64,000 nt of DNA, taken from an uncultured Lachnospiraceae bacterium. GTDB taxonomy: Bacteria; Bacillota; Clostridia; Lachnospirales; Lachnospiraceae. The first letter of the stretch is position 1, and every line of letters starts with the position of its first letter. The DNA is taken from contig CAJTWA010000021.1 in NCBI GenBank assembly GCA_910580195.1, forward strand, positions 1 through 64,000. Reading direction: 5' to 3'. Position numbers and translations under genes: made by a program. Under the pieces are notes generated by a model. That model did no database searches and was not told where the DNA came from. It worked only from the letters and a program-made list of their open reading frames with translations. Positions 50,719-58,861 of the stretch are shown here, piece by piece.

Positions 50719-52740
50719 TTAGGGGAAGGAGCGGTACACTGCCCCGGGAGCCATCCCGCCGCGGCAGTCGGACAGCTCGCTGATAGTGACAAGCTGGTAG
50801 CCGCGGTTTATGAGTTCTGGGATAATGGCGGCGGATGCTTCGGCGGTCTGCCGGTAGAGGTCGTGCATCAGGACGATGTCGCCATTTTTTACATGGTTCA
50901 GGACGGCCTCTTGGGTGCGTGCGGAGTTCCGGGTTTTCCAGTCTAAGGTGTCAATAGACCAGAGTATCATGGGCATGCCTGCGACGCTGGATACAATGCT
51001 GTTGTAGCCGCCTCCGGGCGGGCGCATGGCGGCTGGGGACACCCCAGTGACAGAGCGGACGGCGTCGTTTGTGCTGCTGATTTGGGACTGGATTTCCCCG
51101 GCGCTGAGTTTTGTCAGGATTTTATGGCTGTAGGTGTGGTTGCCGATTTCACAGCCCATCTGGAAGGCGCGCAGCAGGGTGTCTGTGTAGGAAGGTACCC
51201 GGCTGCCTACCACAAAAAAGGTTGCCATGCCGCCGTATTGGCTTAGTAAATCCAAAATGGCTGGGGTGTGGATGGAAGGGCCGTCGTCGTAGGTCAGCGC
51301 CACCATGGGCAGGTTCAGGTCAATCTGCCTGCGGAGGCTGCCGTCGGCGTTATAATAGCGCATCAAGTTATTTTCCTGAACGCGGCAGCTTGTGATTTTC
51401 CCATCTGCGGATGTGTAGGCCTTAAGCTCCCCGGGAATTTCCTGTTCGGCTATGCCCTCTGCATTTACATAGATAAGACGGCCGGGGGCTGTCAGGTAAA
51501 GGCCGGGGGAACTGGATTTTACCCCGTCTGGGCCGAAATAATAGGTGGCGCCCCGGATGGCGCGGGTATCATTCTGTACCAGTACCTGCTGGCCGTCGCG
51601 GAACTCGTAGCATGTCCGGGTGGAGCCTTGGTACAGCAGCGTGCAGTCGCCGGAGCCGCTGAAATAGTAGGCGTCCCCGTTTATGGTTTTCCAGATATCC
51701 TTCTGTTTCTGCCAAGCTCCCTTGGGGTAATCGTATTTGTAAAATTTCCAGTAGCTGCCTTTTTTCTCTAGTTTCGCGGTGATATAGCCTTTTTTGCCAA
51801 GCTGCAGGTATTGGTATTCGGAAACTTCCTGCCAGCCTTTTTGGGTAATGCGGATGCCCTTGGCATTAAAATAGTAGAGCTTTCCATTTGGGAGGCGGCA
51901 GAGGCCGTTTTTTACTGCAGCCATTTTCCCGTCTTGGTAGCGTTGGCATTTCTTCGTGTCAGGGTTATAAATGCGTGTGCATTTCCCAGATTTATTGAAG
52001 TAGTATTTTTTCCCGTCTACGGATTTCCAGACATCCCGCTGCTTTTTCCATTTGGATTCCCGGTACTGGTAGGTGTAGTACCGGAAGGTGTTTTTGGATG
52101 CTAGCATTTTAGAGGTGACGTAGCCTTTTTTATGGACGCAGTATAGTTCCGAGGAGGATGCTTTTTTCCATCCTGCGGAAGTGTCGCGTGCGCCGTTTTT
52201 CTGGAAATAGTAGAGTTTCCCGTCATTTAGGGAGGATACTGCCCGGCGGGCAAGGCGCATTTTGCCGTTTTTGCGGACTTTTAGCCGCTCTGTTTCCGTG
52301 TCATATACCTTTGTGCAGTTCCCAGATTTATTAAAATAGTACAGTTTTGTGGAAACAGGCTCCCAGAGGTCCCTTTGTTTTTTCCAAGAAGAGGTTTTGG
52401 GATTGTATTTGAAAAACCTCCAGATATTGCCGGAAAGTTCCATTTTTGCTGTGGCATGGCCGCTATCGTCAATGAAAAACTTCTGTTTCTTAAGCTCTGT
52501 CCAGCCCGGTTCAGTGACGGGCGTCCCTTTTATGTATAATACAAAATAATTTCCTTCTTGGATAAGGCCGGTTTTGGCTGGGGCTTCATTGGCCGGGGGC
52601 TTGGGCGGGGTGGCGTCCGATGGGGATACGGCTGGCCCTGAGGCGTCCAAGGCTGCTGGCGGAAGGAAGAAACACATGGCAAGCAGCAGGAAAAGCATGG
52701 CTTTGCCAAGATGGTGTTGGGGTTCATTTGTACGTTTCAT
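50719..52740 (-). CDS. secreted polysaccharide deacetylase with cell-wall-binding-like repeats
   Basis: 673 residues. A signal peptide (MLFLLLAMCFFLPPAALDA) is followed by repeats of the form KKQRDVWKSVDGKKYYFNKS and GKLYYFxxxG (about 60-440), resembling choline-/glucan-binding modules. The C-terminal NodB domain (from about 478) has TYDDGP, HTYSH, RPPGGGYN, DTLDW and LMHD, the metal-site and catalytic motifs of peptidoglycan or polysaccharide deacetylases. It would modify wall glycan and could raise lysozyme or bacteriocin resistance. It is on the opposite strand from the peptide locus, with its own promoter. Confidence 0.92.
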   Translation of the reverse strand: MKRTNEPQHHLGKAMLFLLLAMCFFLPPAALDASGPAVSPSDATPPKPPANEAPAKTGLIQEGNYFVLYIKGTPVTEPGWTELKKQKFFIDDSGHATAKMELSGNIWRFFKYNPKTSSWKKQRDLWEPVSTKLYYFNKSGNCTKVYDTETERLKVRKNGKMRLARRAVSSLNDGKLYYFQKNGARDTSAGWKKASSSELYCVHKKGYVTSKMLASKNTFRYYTYQYRESKWKKQRDVWKSVDGKKYYFNKSGKCTRIYNPDTKKCQRYQDGKMAAVKNGLCRLPNGKLYYFNAKGIRITQKGWQEVSEYQYLQLGKKGYITAKLEKKGSYWKFYKYDYPKGAWQKQKDIWKTINGDAYYFSGSGDCTLLYQGSTRTCYEFRDGQQVLVQNDTRAIRGATYYFGPDGVKSSSPGLYLTAPGRLIYVNAEGIAEQEIPGELKAYTSADGKITSCRVQENNLMRYYNADGSLRRQIDLNLPMVALTYDDGPSIHTPAILDLLSQYGGMATFFVVGSRVPSYTDTLLRAFQMGCEIGNHTYSHKILTKLSAGEIQSQISSTNDAVRSVTGVSPAAMRPPGGGYNSIVSSVAGMPMILWSIDTLDWKTRNSARTQEAVLNHVKNGDIVLMHDLYRQTAEASAAIIPELINRGYQLVTISELSDCRGGMAPGAVYRSFP

Positions 52741-52832
52741 AATCTCATCTCCCTGTAAGTATTGGAATTTCTGATAAATGCTATAAGTATAGTATATAGG
52801 GCGTATGTATGTTTGTCAACATGCCATCTGCC

Positions 52833-52938
52833 CTTCTGGCCCTGCCGTTGCAAGGGCGTATTGCCGTCCTTCTGGCCCTGCTGTTGCAAGGGCGTATTGC
52901 CGTCCTTTTGGCCTTGCCATTGCCAGAACGTGGCCGTC
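52833..52938. repeat. 36-bp tandem repeats upstream of the deacetylase
   Basis: Two nearly perfect 36-bp copies containing GCAAGGGCGTATTGCCGTC (52833-52868, 52869-52904) and a degenerate third lie between the divergent deacetylase and rpmJ transcripts. On the minus strand they would encode GQKDGNTPLQ repeats in a frame that I do not accept as a gene. Confidence 0.75.
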
Positions 52939-53023
52939 CGTCCCTTAAGCTTGGCCCCTGCCAGAAGCCACATGCTGGACTGGGAAATTTTTTGGAAAAA
53001 GAGGATTTTTTCCGCTAAAATCC

Positions 53024-53052
53024 TTGATTTTTCTGGACTAAGATGGTATAAT
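53024..53052 (+). promoter_or_regulatory. promoter of the rpmJ-rplQ segment
   Basis: TTGATT (53024-53029), a 17-bp spacer and perfect TATAAT (53047-53052). A GGATTTT/AAAATCC hairpin precedes it. It restarts ribosomal transcription after the accessory block. Confidence 0.8.
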
Positions 53053-53150
53053 GCCAGTTGAACGCTTTTGGAGCGATTTATTTTTGCGTACAAAAATATG
53101 CAAAGAAAAGTGCAGTATGCCAGTACAGGCAGCAGAAAGGAGGAATTGCT

Positions 53151-53264
53151 GTGAAGGTAAGGTCATCCGTAAAACCGATTTGCGAAAAGTGCAAAATCAT
53201 TAAGAGAAAAGGAAGCATCCGGGTCATCTGTGAGAACCCGAAACACAAACAGAGGCAGGGATAA
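53151..53264 (+). CDS. rpmJ: 50S ribosomal protein L36
   Basis: 37 residues from GTG 53151 (AAAGGAGG upstream): KVRSSVKPICEKCKIIKRKG and the Cys-Cys-Cys-His zinc set typical of the C+ form. It normally follows infA. Confidence 0.97.
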   Translation: MKVRSSVKPICEKCKIIKRKGSIRVICENPKHKQRQG

Positions 53265-53656
53265 CACAGGCTGCTTGCAAGGAACAGGCGGTTTTTGGAG
53301 CCTCAATTTTATTTTATGTGCGGCTGTAGTGAAACGCTAGGGACAGTTGTCAGATAAGGCGTAAATTCACTATTCATAATAGCAGCAGGCACGGCTGTCC
53401 CCGGTTTTCTGGTACCGGGAGGGCTTAGGGGAAAATGTGCCGGAAGGAATCAGGCAGAGGACAAGGGTATGCACTCATTTCAGGACGAGCAACCGTAGCT
53501 GCATAGCTTTGTGTTCCGCGTTTAAGGCAGGCTTTGTTGCAGGCATGCCTGAATTGCTGTCTGCGGGCGCAGGAATGTTGCGGGCCGGGAAGGGCAGCAG
53601 GAGGCTGGAAGTATCCAAGCATAAAGATTAGAAAATTATGGAGGTGTACGACACAC
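53265..53656 (+). other. rpmJ-rpsM leader region
   Basis: About 390 bp without a gene. Some self-complementarity is present (CCCCGG/CCGGG near 53400, AGGCAGGC/GCCT near 53530), but I could not establish one structure. The length is unusual for this operon and suggests a regulatory leader for rpsM. Confidence 0.35.
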
Positions 53657-54025
53657 ATGGCTCGTATCGCAGGTGTAGATTTACCAAGAGAAAAACGTGT
53701 TGAGATAGGGTTGACATATATTTACGGGATTGGAAGGTCAAGTTCCAACCGCATCTTGGCAGAAGCAAAAGTGAACCCTGATACCCGTGTCAGGGATTTG
53801 ACAGACGAAGAAGTAAAGAGAATCAGCGAAGTGGTAGAGGCAACCCAGATGGTGGAAGGTGATTTGAGAAGGGAAATCGCCCTGAATATCAAGCGCCTGC
53901 AGGAAATTGGCTGTTACCGTGGGATCCGCCACAGGAAAGGCCTCCCAGTCCGCGGCCAGAATACCAAGACCAATGCAAGGACGAGGAAAGGGCCGAAGAG
54001 GACGGTTGCAAATAAGAAGAAATAA
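53657..54025 (+). CDS. rpsM: 30S ribosomal protein S13
   Basis: 122 residues: MARIAGVDLPREKRVEIGLT and GCYRGIRHRKGLPVRGQNT. It bridges to the 50S and contacts P-site tRNA. The start has GGAGGTG upstream. Confidence 0.98.
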   Translation: MARIAGVDLPREKRVEIGLTYIYGIGRSSSNRILAEAKVNPDTRVRDLTDEEVKRISEVVEATQMVEGDLRREIALNIKRLQEIGCYRGIRHRKGLPVRGQNTKTNARTRKGPKRTVANKKK

Positions 54026-54074
54026 GCACAGCCCTGTGTGTTTTGCAGGAACAGGCTTATTGCGTAGCTATCTG

Positions 54075-54138
54075 CCCTGTAGGGGTTGGCTGCCGGGATG
54101 TTACAGCCAAAGCTGGCAGCGGAAGTTATTTTACAGGG
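54075..54138 (+). ncRNA. structured leader before rpsK
   Basis: CCCTGTA (54075-54081) pairs with TACAGGG (54132-54138) and encloses two mutually exclusive hairpins: TTGGCTG/CAGCCAA (54086-54110) and GCTGCC/GGCAGC (54089-54120). Alternative pairing suggests a switch or protein-binding site; no known family was recognised. Confidence 0.45.
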
Positions 54139-54231
54139 AGTTGAGCGGCAACAGGCAATCATTATTTGATTCATTAAATTTACATTTACATTTATCATTC
54201 ATTATTGCAAAGAAAGTAGGTTAGTTTAGAT

Positions 54232-54627
54232 ATGGCGAAAAACACTGCAAAAAAAGTGACAAAAAAGCGCGTAAAGAAAAACGTTGAACGTGGACAGGCG
54301 CACATTCAGTCATCTTTTAACAATACAATTGTAACAATTACAGATGCTGAAGGAAATGCTTTATCATGGGCAAGTGCAGGCGGTCTTGGTTTTAGAGGTT
54401 CAAGGAAATCTACTCCGTACGCTGCACAGATGGCAGCAGAAACAGCAACAAAGGCAGCTCTTGTACATGGCTTAAAAACAGTAGACGTTATGGTAAAAGG
54501 GCCTGGTTCCGGAAGGGAAGCAGCAATCCGTGCGCTTCAGGCATGCGGCCTTGAGGTAACAAGCATCAAAGACGTGACCCCGGTGCCACACAATGGATGC
54601 CGCCCGCCCAAACGTAGAAGAGTCTGA
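54232..54627 (+). CDS. rpsK: 30S ribosomal protein S11
   Basis: 131 residues: NVERGQAHIQSSFNNTIVTI and PVPHNGCRPPKRRRV at the C-terminus. It forms the platform near the Shine-Dalgarno helix. It has no strong AGGAGG; AAAGAAAGTAGG is the best candidate. Confidence 0.98.
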   Translation: MAKNTAKKVTKKRVKKNVERGQAHIQSSFNNTIVTITDAEGNALSWASAGGLGFRGSRKSTPYAAQMAAETATKAALVHGLKTVDVMVKGPGSGREAAIRALQACGLEVTSIKDVTPVPHNGCRPPKRRRV

Positions 54628-54646
54628 TTAGGAGGTATATGTTAAG

Positions 54647-55240
54647 ATGGCAGTAAATAGAGTTCCCGTTCTTAAGAGGTGCAGGTCCCTTGGGTTAGAC
54701 CCCATTTATCTTGGGATTGATAAGAAGTCCAACAGGCAGTTAAAAAGGGCAAACCGGAAGGTGTCTGAATATGGCCTTCAGTTGAAAGAAAAACAGAAAG
54801 CAAAGTTCATTTACGGCGTATTGGAAAAGCCTTTCCACAATTATTACCTGAAAGCCGACAGGATGAAGGGCATGACAGGTGAAAACCTGATGACAATCCT
54901 AGAAAGCAGGCTGGATAATGTGGTATTCCGTTTAGGCTTGGCAAGGACCAGGAAAGAAGCAAGGCAGATTGTAGGCCACAAGCATGTTTTGGTAAATGGC
55001 AAGCAGGTAAAAGTGCCTTCTTACTTGGTAAAAGCCGGCGATACCATCGAAATCAAAGAAAAATGCAAAAGTTCCCAAAGGTATAAGGATATCCTTGAGG
55101 TGACTGGCGGCAGGTTAGTGCCGGAATGGCTGGATGCAGACCAAGAAAACCTGAAGGGTACAGTAAAGGAATTACCGAACAGAGAGGCAATTGACGTCCC
55201 GGTTAACGAAATGCTTATCGTCGAATTATATTCTAAGTAA
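54647..55240 (+). CDS. rpsD: 30S ribosomal protein S4
   Basis: 197 residues: the S4 domain RLDNVVFRLGLARTRKEARQ and HKHVLVNGKQVKVPSYLVK. A primary 16S binder and the alpha operon repressor in E. coli. The start has TTAGGAGG. Confidence 0.97.
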   Translation: MAVNRVPVLKRCRSLGLDPIYLGIDKKSNRQLKRANRKVSEYGLQLKEKQKAKFIYGVLEKPFHNYYLKADRMKGMTGENLMTILESRLDNVVFRLGLARTRKEARQIVGHKHVLVNGKQVKVPSYLVKAGDTIEIKEKCKSSQRYKDILEVTGGRLVPEWLDADQENLKGTVKELPNREAIDVPVNEMLIVELYSK

Positions 55241-55248
55241 ACGTTCAT

Positions 55249-55331
55249 GTTGCTTAGCCAGCCGTCTGGCGGGCCGCATGGCCATCTATACTGTGGAGGC
55301 TTTTGCTTTCGCAGTATCATTAACAAGCAAC
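55249..55331 (+). ncRNA. multi-stem RNA element before rpoA
   Basis: GTTGCTT (55249-55255) pairs with AAGCAAC (55325-55331). Inside lie three hairpins: GCCAG/CTGGC, GGCC/GGCC and ATACTG/CAGTAT. The closed multibranch layout directly before the rpoA ribosome binding site is unlikely by chance. I do not recognise a named motif. Confidence 0.55.
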
Positions 55332-55357
55332 GATACCCGAAAAGGAGGGACTTTGTA

Positions 55358-56317
55358 GTGTTCGATTTTGAAAAACCAAAAATTGAAATTTCCAAAATTT
55401 CAGAAGACAAAAAGTACGGCCGATTTGTTGTAGAACCACTGGAAAGAGGCTATGGTACTACACTTGGCAATTCTTTAAGAAGAATTATGCTTTCTTCGTT
55501 GCCAGGCGCAGCAGTCAGCCAGGTAAAAATCGAAAGTGTTTTGCATGAGTTCAGTTCTATTCCCGGCGTAAAGGAAGATGTAACTGAGATTATTATGAAC
55601 ATCAAGAATCTGGCATTAAAAAACACCAGCCCAACAAACGAGTCTAAAGTTGCTTACATTGAATTTGAAGGCGAAGGCGTAGTCACAGCGGCAGATATTC
55701 AGGTTGACCCGGATATCCAAGTGCTGAACCCGGAATTAGTCATTGCCCACTTAAATGGGGGTGCAGATTCCAGATTATATATGGAACTGACCATTACAAA
55801 AGGCAGGGGATATGTCAGCGCAGATAAGAACAAGAGTGAAGATGTCCCAATCGGCGTGATTGCGGTGGATTCCATTTATACGCCGGTAGAGCGTGTAAAC
55901 CTTACCATTGAAAATACCCGTGTGGGGCAGATTACAGACTATGACAAGCTTACCCTTGACGTGTTCACAAACGGCACATTGGAGCCGGACGAGGCAGTAA
56001 GCTTGGCAGCGAAGGTCTTAAGCGAGCATCTGAACCTGTTTATTGACTTGTCTGAGAATGCAAGGACCGCAGAAGTCATGATTGAAAAAGAGGACAATGC
56101 AAAAGAAAAAGTCCTTGAAATGAACATTGACGAACTGGAATTATCCGTCCGTTCTTACAACTGCCTGAAACGTGCAGGCATCAATACGGTAGAAGAACTG
56201 ACAAACAGGACGCCGGAAGACATGATGAAGGTTCGCAACCTTGGGCGTAAGTCTTTAGAAGAAGTATTGGCAAAATTAAAAGAGCTTGGATTGCAGCTGA
56301 ATCCCGGCGAGGAATAA
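55358..56317 (+). CDS. rpoA: RNA polymerase subunit alpha
   Basis: 319 residues from GTG 55358 (AAGGAGGG upstream). The N-terminal domain (GYGTTLGNSLRRIMLSSLPG) dimerises and nucleates polymerase; the C-terminal domain (NRTPEDMMKVRNLGRKSLEE) contacts UP elements and activators such as the LytTR regulator may be. Complete and normal. Confidence 0.98.
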   Translation: MFDFEKPKIEISKISEDKKYGRFVVEPLERGYGTTLGNSLRRIMLSSLPGAAVSQVKIESVLHEFSSIPGVKEDVTEIIMNIKNLALKNTSPTNESKVAYIEFEGEGVVTAADIQVDPDIQVLNPELVIAHLNGGADSRLYMELTITKGRGYVSADKNKSEDVPIGVIAVDSIYTPVERVNLTIENTRVGQITDYDKLTLDVFTNGTLEPDEAVSLAAKVLSEHLNLFIDLSENARTAEVMIEKEDNAKEKVLEMNIDELELSVRSYNCLKRAGINTVEELTNRTPEDMMKVRNLGRKSLEEVLAKLKELGLQLNPGEE

Positions 56318-56320
56318 ATA

Positions 56321-56399
56321 AGCAGGGGTTGTAAGGCCAAAAGGCAAAGCCCTGTTCACTACATGTCCGGTAAATAAGACCAAAAGGCATGGCCGGATA
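56321..56399 (+). ncRNA. tandem hairpin RNA between rpoA and rplQ
   Basis: Two 36-nt hairpins start 43 nt apart. Each has a 7-bp stem and a 22-nt loop with TAAGRCCAAAAGGCA. Stem 1 is AGCAGGG/CCCTGTT; stem 2 is TGTCCGG/CCGGATA. The stems differ while pairing is kept, including a G-U at the same step. It lies 22 nt before the rplQ start. Confidence 0.7.
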
Positions 56400-56421
56400 C
56401 TTAAAATGGAGGAATCGAAAA

Positions 56422-56958
56422 ATGGCAAAATATAGGAAATTAGGCAGAACCTCTGACCAGAGGAAAGCTTTACTTAGGAATCAGGTAACCTCATTGCTGT
56501 ACCACGGCAAGATTGTTACCACCGAAGCAAAGGCAAAAGAAGTCCGCAAAATCGCAGAGAAACTCATTGCCATGGCTATCCGTGAAAAGGACAATTTTGA
56601 AGAAGTTACCGTAACTGCCAAAGTTGCCCGCAAAGATAAGGATGGCAAGAGGATTAAAGAAGTCGTAGACGGCAAGAAAGTCTGCGTTTATGACGAAGTA
56701 GAGAGGAAAATCAAAAAAGACCTTCCTTCCCGCCTTCACGCTAGGCGCCAGATGAACAAGGTACTGTACCCTGTGACATTTGTCCCCGATGAAAATGCAG
56801 GAAAGAAGAAGAACACCTATAAAGTGAACCTTCCGAATAAAATATTTGACGAAATTGCTCCAAAATATGCAGGCCGTAACGGTGGTTACACCAGAATCGT
56901 CAAAATTGGGCAGCGGAAAGGCGACGGTGCTTTAGAGGTTCTCCTTGAATTAGTATAG
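56422..56958 (+). CDS. rplQ: 50S ribosomal protein L17
   Basis: 178 residues: MAKYRKLGRTSDQRKALLRN and GGYTRIVKIGQRKGDGALEV. It is longer than the usual 115-130 because of a charged central insertion (about 65-125). Long L17 forms occur in related clostridia, so I do not read it as a fusion. Last gene of the operon. Confidence 0.97.
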   Translation: MAKYRKLGRTSDQRKALLRNQVTSLLYHGKIVTTEAKAKEVRKIAEKLIAMAIREKDNFEEVTVTAKVARKDKDGKRIKEVVDGKKVCVYDEVERKIKKDLPSRLHARRQMNKVLYPVTFVPDENAGKKKNTYKVNLPNKIFDEIAPKYAGRNGGYTRIVKIGQRKGDGALEVLLELV

Positions 56959-56995
56959 GAACGGAAAAGAAAAATACAGGCATAGGCTTGGGATT

Positions 56996-57046
56996 AGCCG
57001 CCGGAAAGAATATTTGAAATGTATTCTTTCCGGCGGTTATTTTTTG
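56996..57046 (+). terminator. terminator of the ribosomal operon
   Basis: GCCGCCGGAAAGAATA pairs with TATTCTTTCCGGCGGT over about 16 bp and is followed by TATTTTTTG. A very strong intrinsic terminator closing the operon. Confidence 0.92.
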
Positions 57047-57555
57047 TGTAAATGTGACGATGATATTAATTATAGGAGCAAATTTGCAGCCCCAGTTATG
57101 TGCCAGAAAGTAAGCGGGTGTATTGTCTGGATGATATTTAGGTGGAATTACACCGGATATCTGTTTATCTGCAAGGCAAATTTTGACGGCGTAGCGGTGG
57201 CTATAGCTAGAAAATCCAACACAGCAGATGGGCAGATAAACAAGTGAGTTTGCCTGTCTGCCTGTTTGGCGGGGGAGAACAAAGGTGCGCTTCGCACGCT
57301 TAAACGTTATAGTAACTTTGGCAAGTGTAGCTTTTGTTTTGCGCGAGGCTGCCTCGGCGAAGCGAGGGTATCTATCCTGCGGGTACGGCCGACAGCGAAG
57401 AATATTTTTCAGCGAAGTGAGGGTATCTATCCTGCGGTTTATCCTATAGGGGACGAAGTTCCTTATAGGAGGAAAAAGCAGCAGCGGCTTACTTCTGGCG
57501 CAAGTATTTTAGAAGGGAACGGATTCCCGCAACAGAGTTTCAAGGAGGGAACAGC
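57047..57555 (+). other. repeat- and hairpin-bearing gap before the coiled-coil gene
   Basis: No convincing gene. A 26-bp direct repeat containing GAGGGTATCTATCCTGCGG occurs at 57357-57382 and 57412-57437 with one difference. A 13-bp hairpin (TCCTATA...TATAGGA, GAA loop) lies at 57442-57470. These may be 5' UTR structures of the next gene. Confidence 0.45.
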
Positions 57556-58416
57556 ATGAAAGTAAATTCATACAGTGCAAGCGGCGTAGCTACCAGCAGT
57601 ATGCAGGGAACCGTGTCCGCCGGCAGCACAAGGAAACGCAGCCCAGTTTCAAAGAAAAACAATTCAAAGGCCAAAAAGAAAAACGTAAATTATAACCCGA
57701 GGGAAATACGTTCCGCCCTCCTGCGTGCCAAAAGGTCGCAGAGTTCCGGGCAGGTCTTGGCGACAGCCAGAGGAAAGCTTGCCAATTTATTGAAAATCAA
57801 GGGCACAGGGCAATACAATGAAACACAGCTTTCCGCCGCCATTATCCACGCCAGAAGGATGGTGCGCTGTGCCCAGCTGAAAACCCAGAACTTAAAGCAG
57901 GAGGAACGGATCCAGAAAAATCAGGCCAAAGAAGCAAAAGCCGAAGAACAGCAGCAGAAAAATGACATCAAACTGCGGGTAAAACGCAAGGAACAAAATT
58001 TAAAGCAAAAAGTAAAATCCGAAAAAGTCCAGCAGAACCGTAAACTGAAACGCCAGCAGCAGGAACTGATGCAAAAGCGCCGCGCAAACCGGGACAAAGA
58101 GTTAGGGGAACTGGATAAAGCCGATGAGGAATACAAGAAAAATATGGCAAATGCCGGCGACAGCCCCGAAATCACAGACTACGCAAATGCTTACTTCCCA
58201 CAAGAAGGCGTAGAACTCCAATTAAGCGAAGACGGCAGAGAACTCACGGAAGCCCAAATAGAACAGCAAATAGAGCAGCAGGCAGAGATGATGGCAGCCG
58301 CAGAACTGGCCGCTGTTACCGTTATCCCAGATGCCGCCCTCAGCGCAGGCGGGGCAGCGCCAGCAGCCAGCGAACTGTCAGGCGGCGACATGCCAGCAAT
58401 GGATGTATTAGTTTAA
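57556..58416 (+). CDS. hypothetical basic coiled-coil protein
   Basis: 286 residues, no signal peptide. The N-terminus is Ser/Lys-rich (RKRSPVSKKNNSKAKKK), a conserved-looking part follows (NPREIRSALLRAKRSQSSGQ, then ETQLSAAIIHARRMVRCAQL), then a long Lys/Gln/Glu coiled coil (about 115-215) and an acidic, Ala-rich tail. The start has AAGGAGGG. Function unknown. Its downstream repeat region is related to the hairpin after the gene at 26616, an unexplained link. Confidence 0.7.
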   Translation: MKVNSYSASGVATSSMQGTVSAGSTRKRSPVSKKNNSKAKKKNVNYNPREIRSALLRAKRSQSSGQVLATARGKLANLLKIKGTGQYNETQLSAAIIHARRMVRCAQLKTQNLKQEERIQKNQAKEAKAEEQQQKNDIKLRVKRKEQNLKQKVKSEKVQQNRKLKRQQQELMQKRRANRDKELGELDKADEEYKKNMANAGDSPEITDYANAYFPQEGVELQLSEDGRELTEAQIEQQIEQQAEMMAAAELAAVTVIPDAALSAGGAAPAASELSGGDMPAMDVLV

Positions 58417-58462
58417 TTCCGCCAGATGTGCACCCCCATCAGCCTGCGAATCAACGCGCCTG

Positions 58463-58653
58463 AAAGGTTAGCCATCCCCACCAGTCCGGGAATGAGCGCA
58501 TCTGATAGGTTATAGCCAGCTCCGTCAGCCCGGGAATGAACGTATCTGAAAGGTTAGCCAATACCCATCAGCCTACGAACAAACTTACCAAAAAGGTTAG
58601 CCAATACCCAGCAGCCTACGAACAAATTTACCAAAAAGGTTAGCCAATACCCA
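58463..58653. repeat. degenerate 43-bp tandem repeats
   Basis: Five copies of a unit containing AAAGGTTAGCCAATACCCA recur about every 43 bp (near 58463, 58505, 58549, 58592 and 58635); the last two are nearly identical. The final copy runs into the palindrome. No coding role was found. Confidence 0.7.
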
Positions 58654-58835
58654 GCAGTTTGGGGGCGGGAGCCTCTCCCCTGCAAACCATTCAGGGACGC
58701 CCTTAATGGAGGTGAAATCCACTGCTTACGAAGACTTAGTGATGAAGGCTTTCCTGAATCACTTAGCCGTAGTTAGCAGTTAGTTCACCGGAATGTTGTC
58801 CCGTTTGCAGGGGAGAGGCTCCCGCCCCGAACTGC
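58654..58835. repeat. 182-bp palindrome
   Basis: The left arm (58654-58687) starts GCAGTTTGGGGGCGGG and pairs with the right arm (58803-58835) almost perfectly. The centre holds a further imperfect inverted repeat (GGTGAA...AGTGAT against ATCACT...TTCACC). The same outer ends without the long insert occur at 27413-27446. Confidence 0.75.
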
Positions 58836-58861
58836 GTCCCACCCGCACAACCCCAAAAAGC

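Noticed and set aside
52737..53093. 118-codon minus-strand frame with GQKDGNTPLQ repeats
   Set aside because: It is produced by the tandem DNA repeat, overlaps the rpmJ promoter and lacks a ribosome binding site.
56422..56958. L17 as a fusion protein
   Set aside because: The extra length is one charged internal insertion, and both L17 ends are intact; long forms are known in related clostridia.
57014..57247. 77-codon frame after the ribosomal terminator
   Set aside because: It starts inside the terminator hairpin and has no ribosome binding site.
58463..58653. Possible CRISPR array
   Set aside because: The repeats are contiguous and degenerate with no unique spacers, and there are no cas genes in the window.
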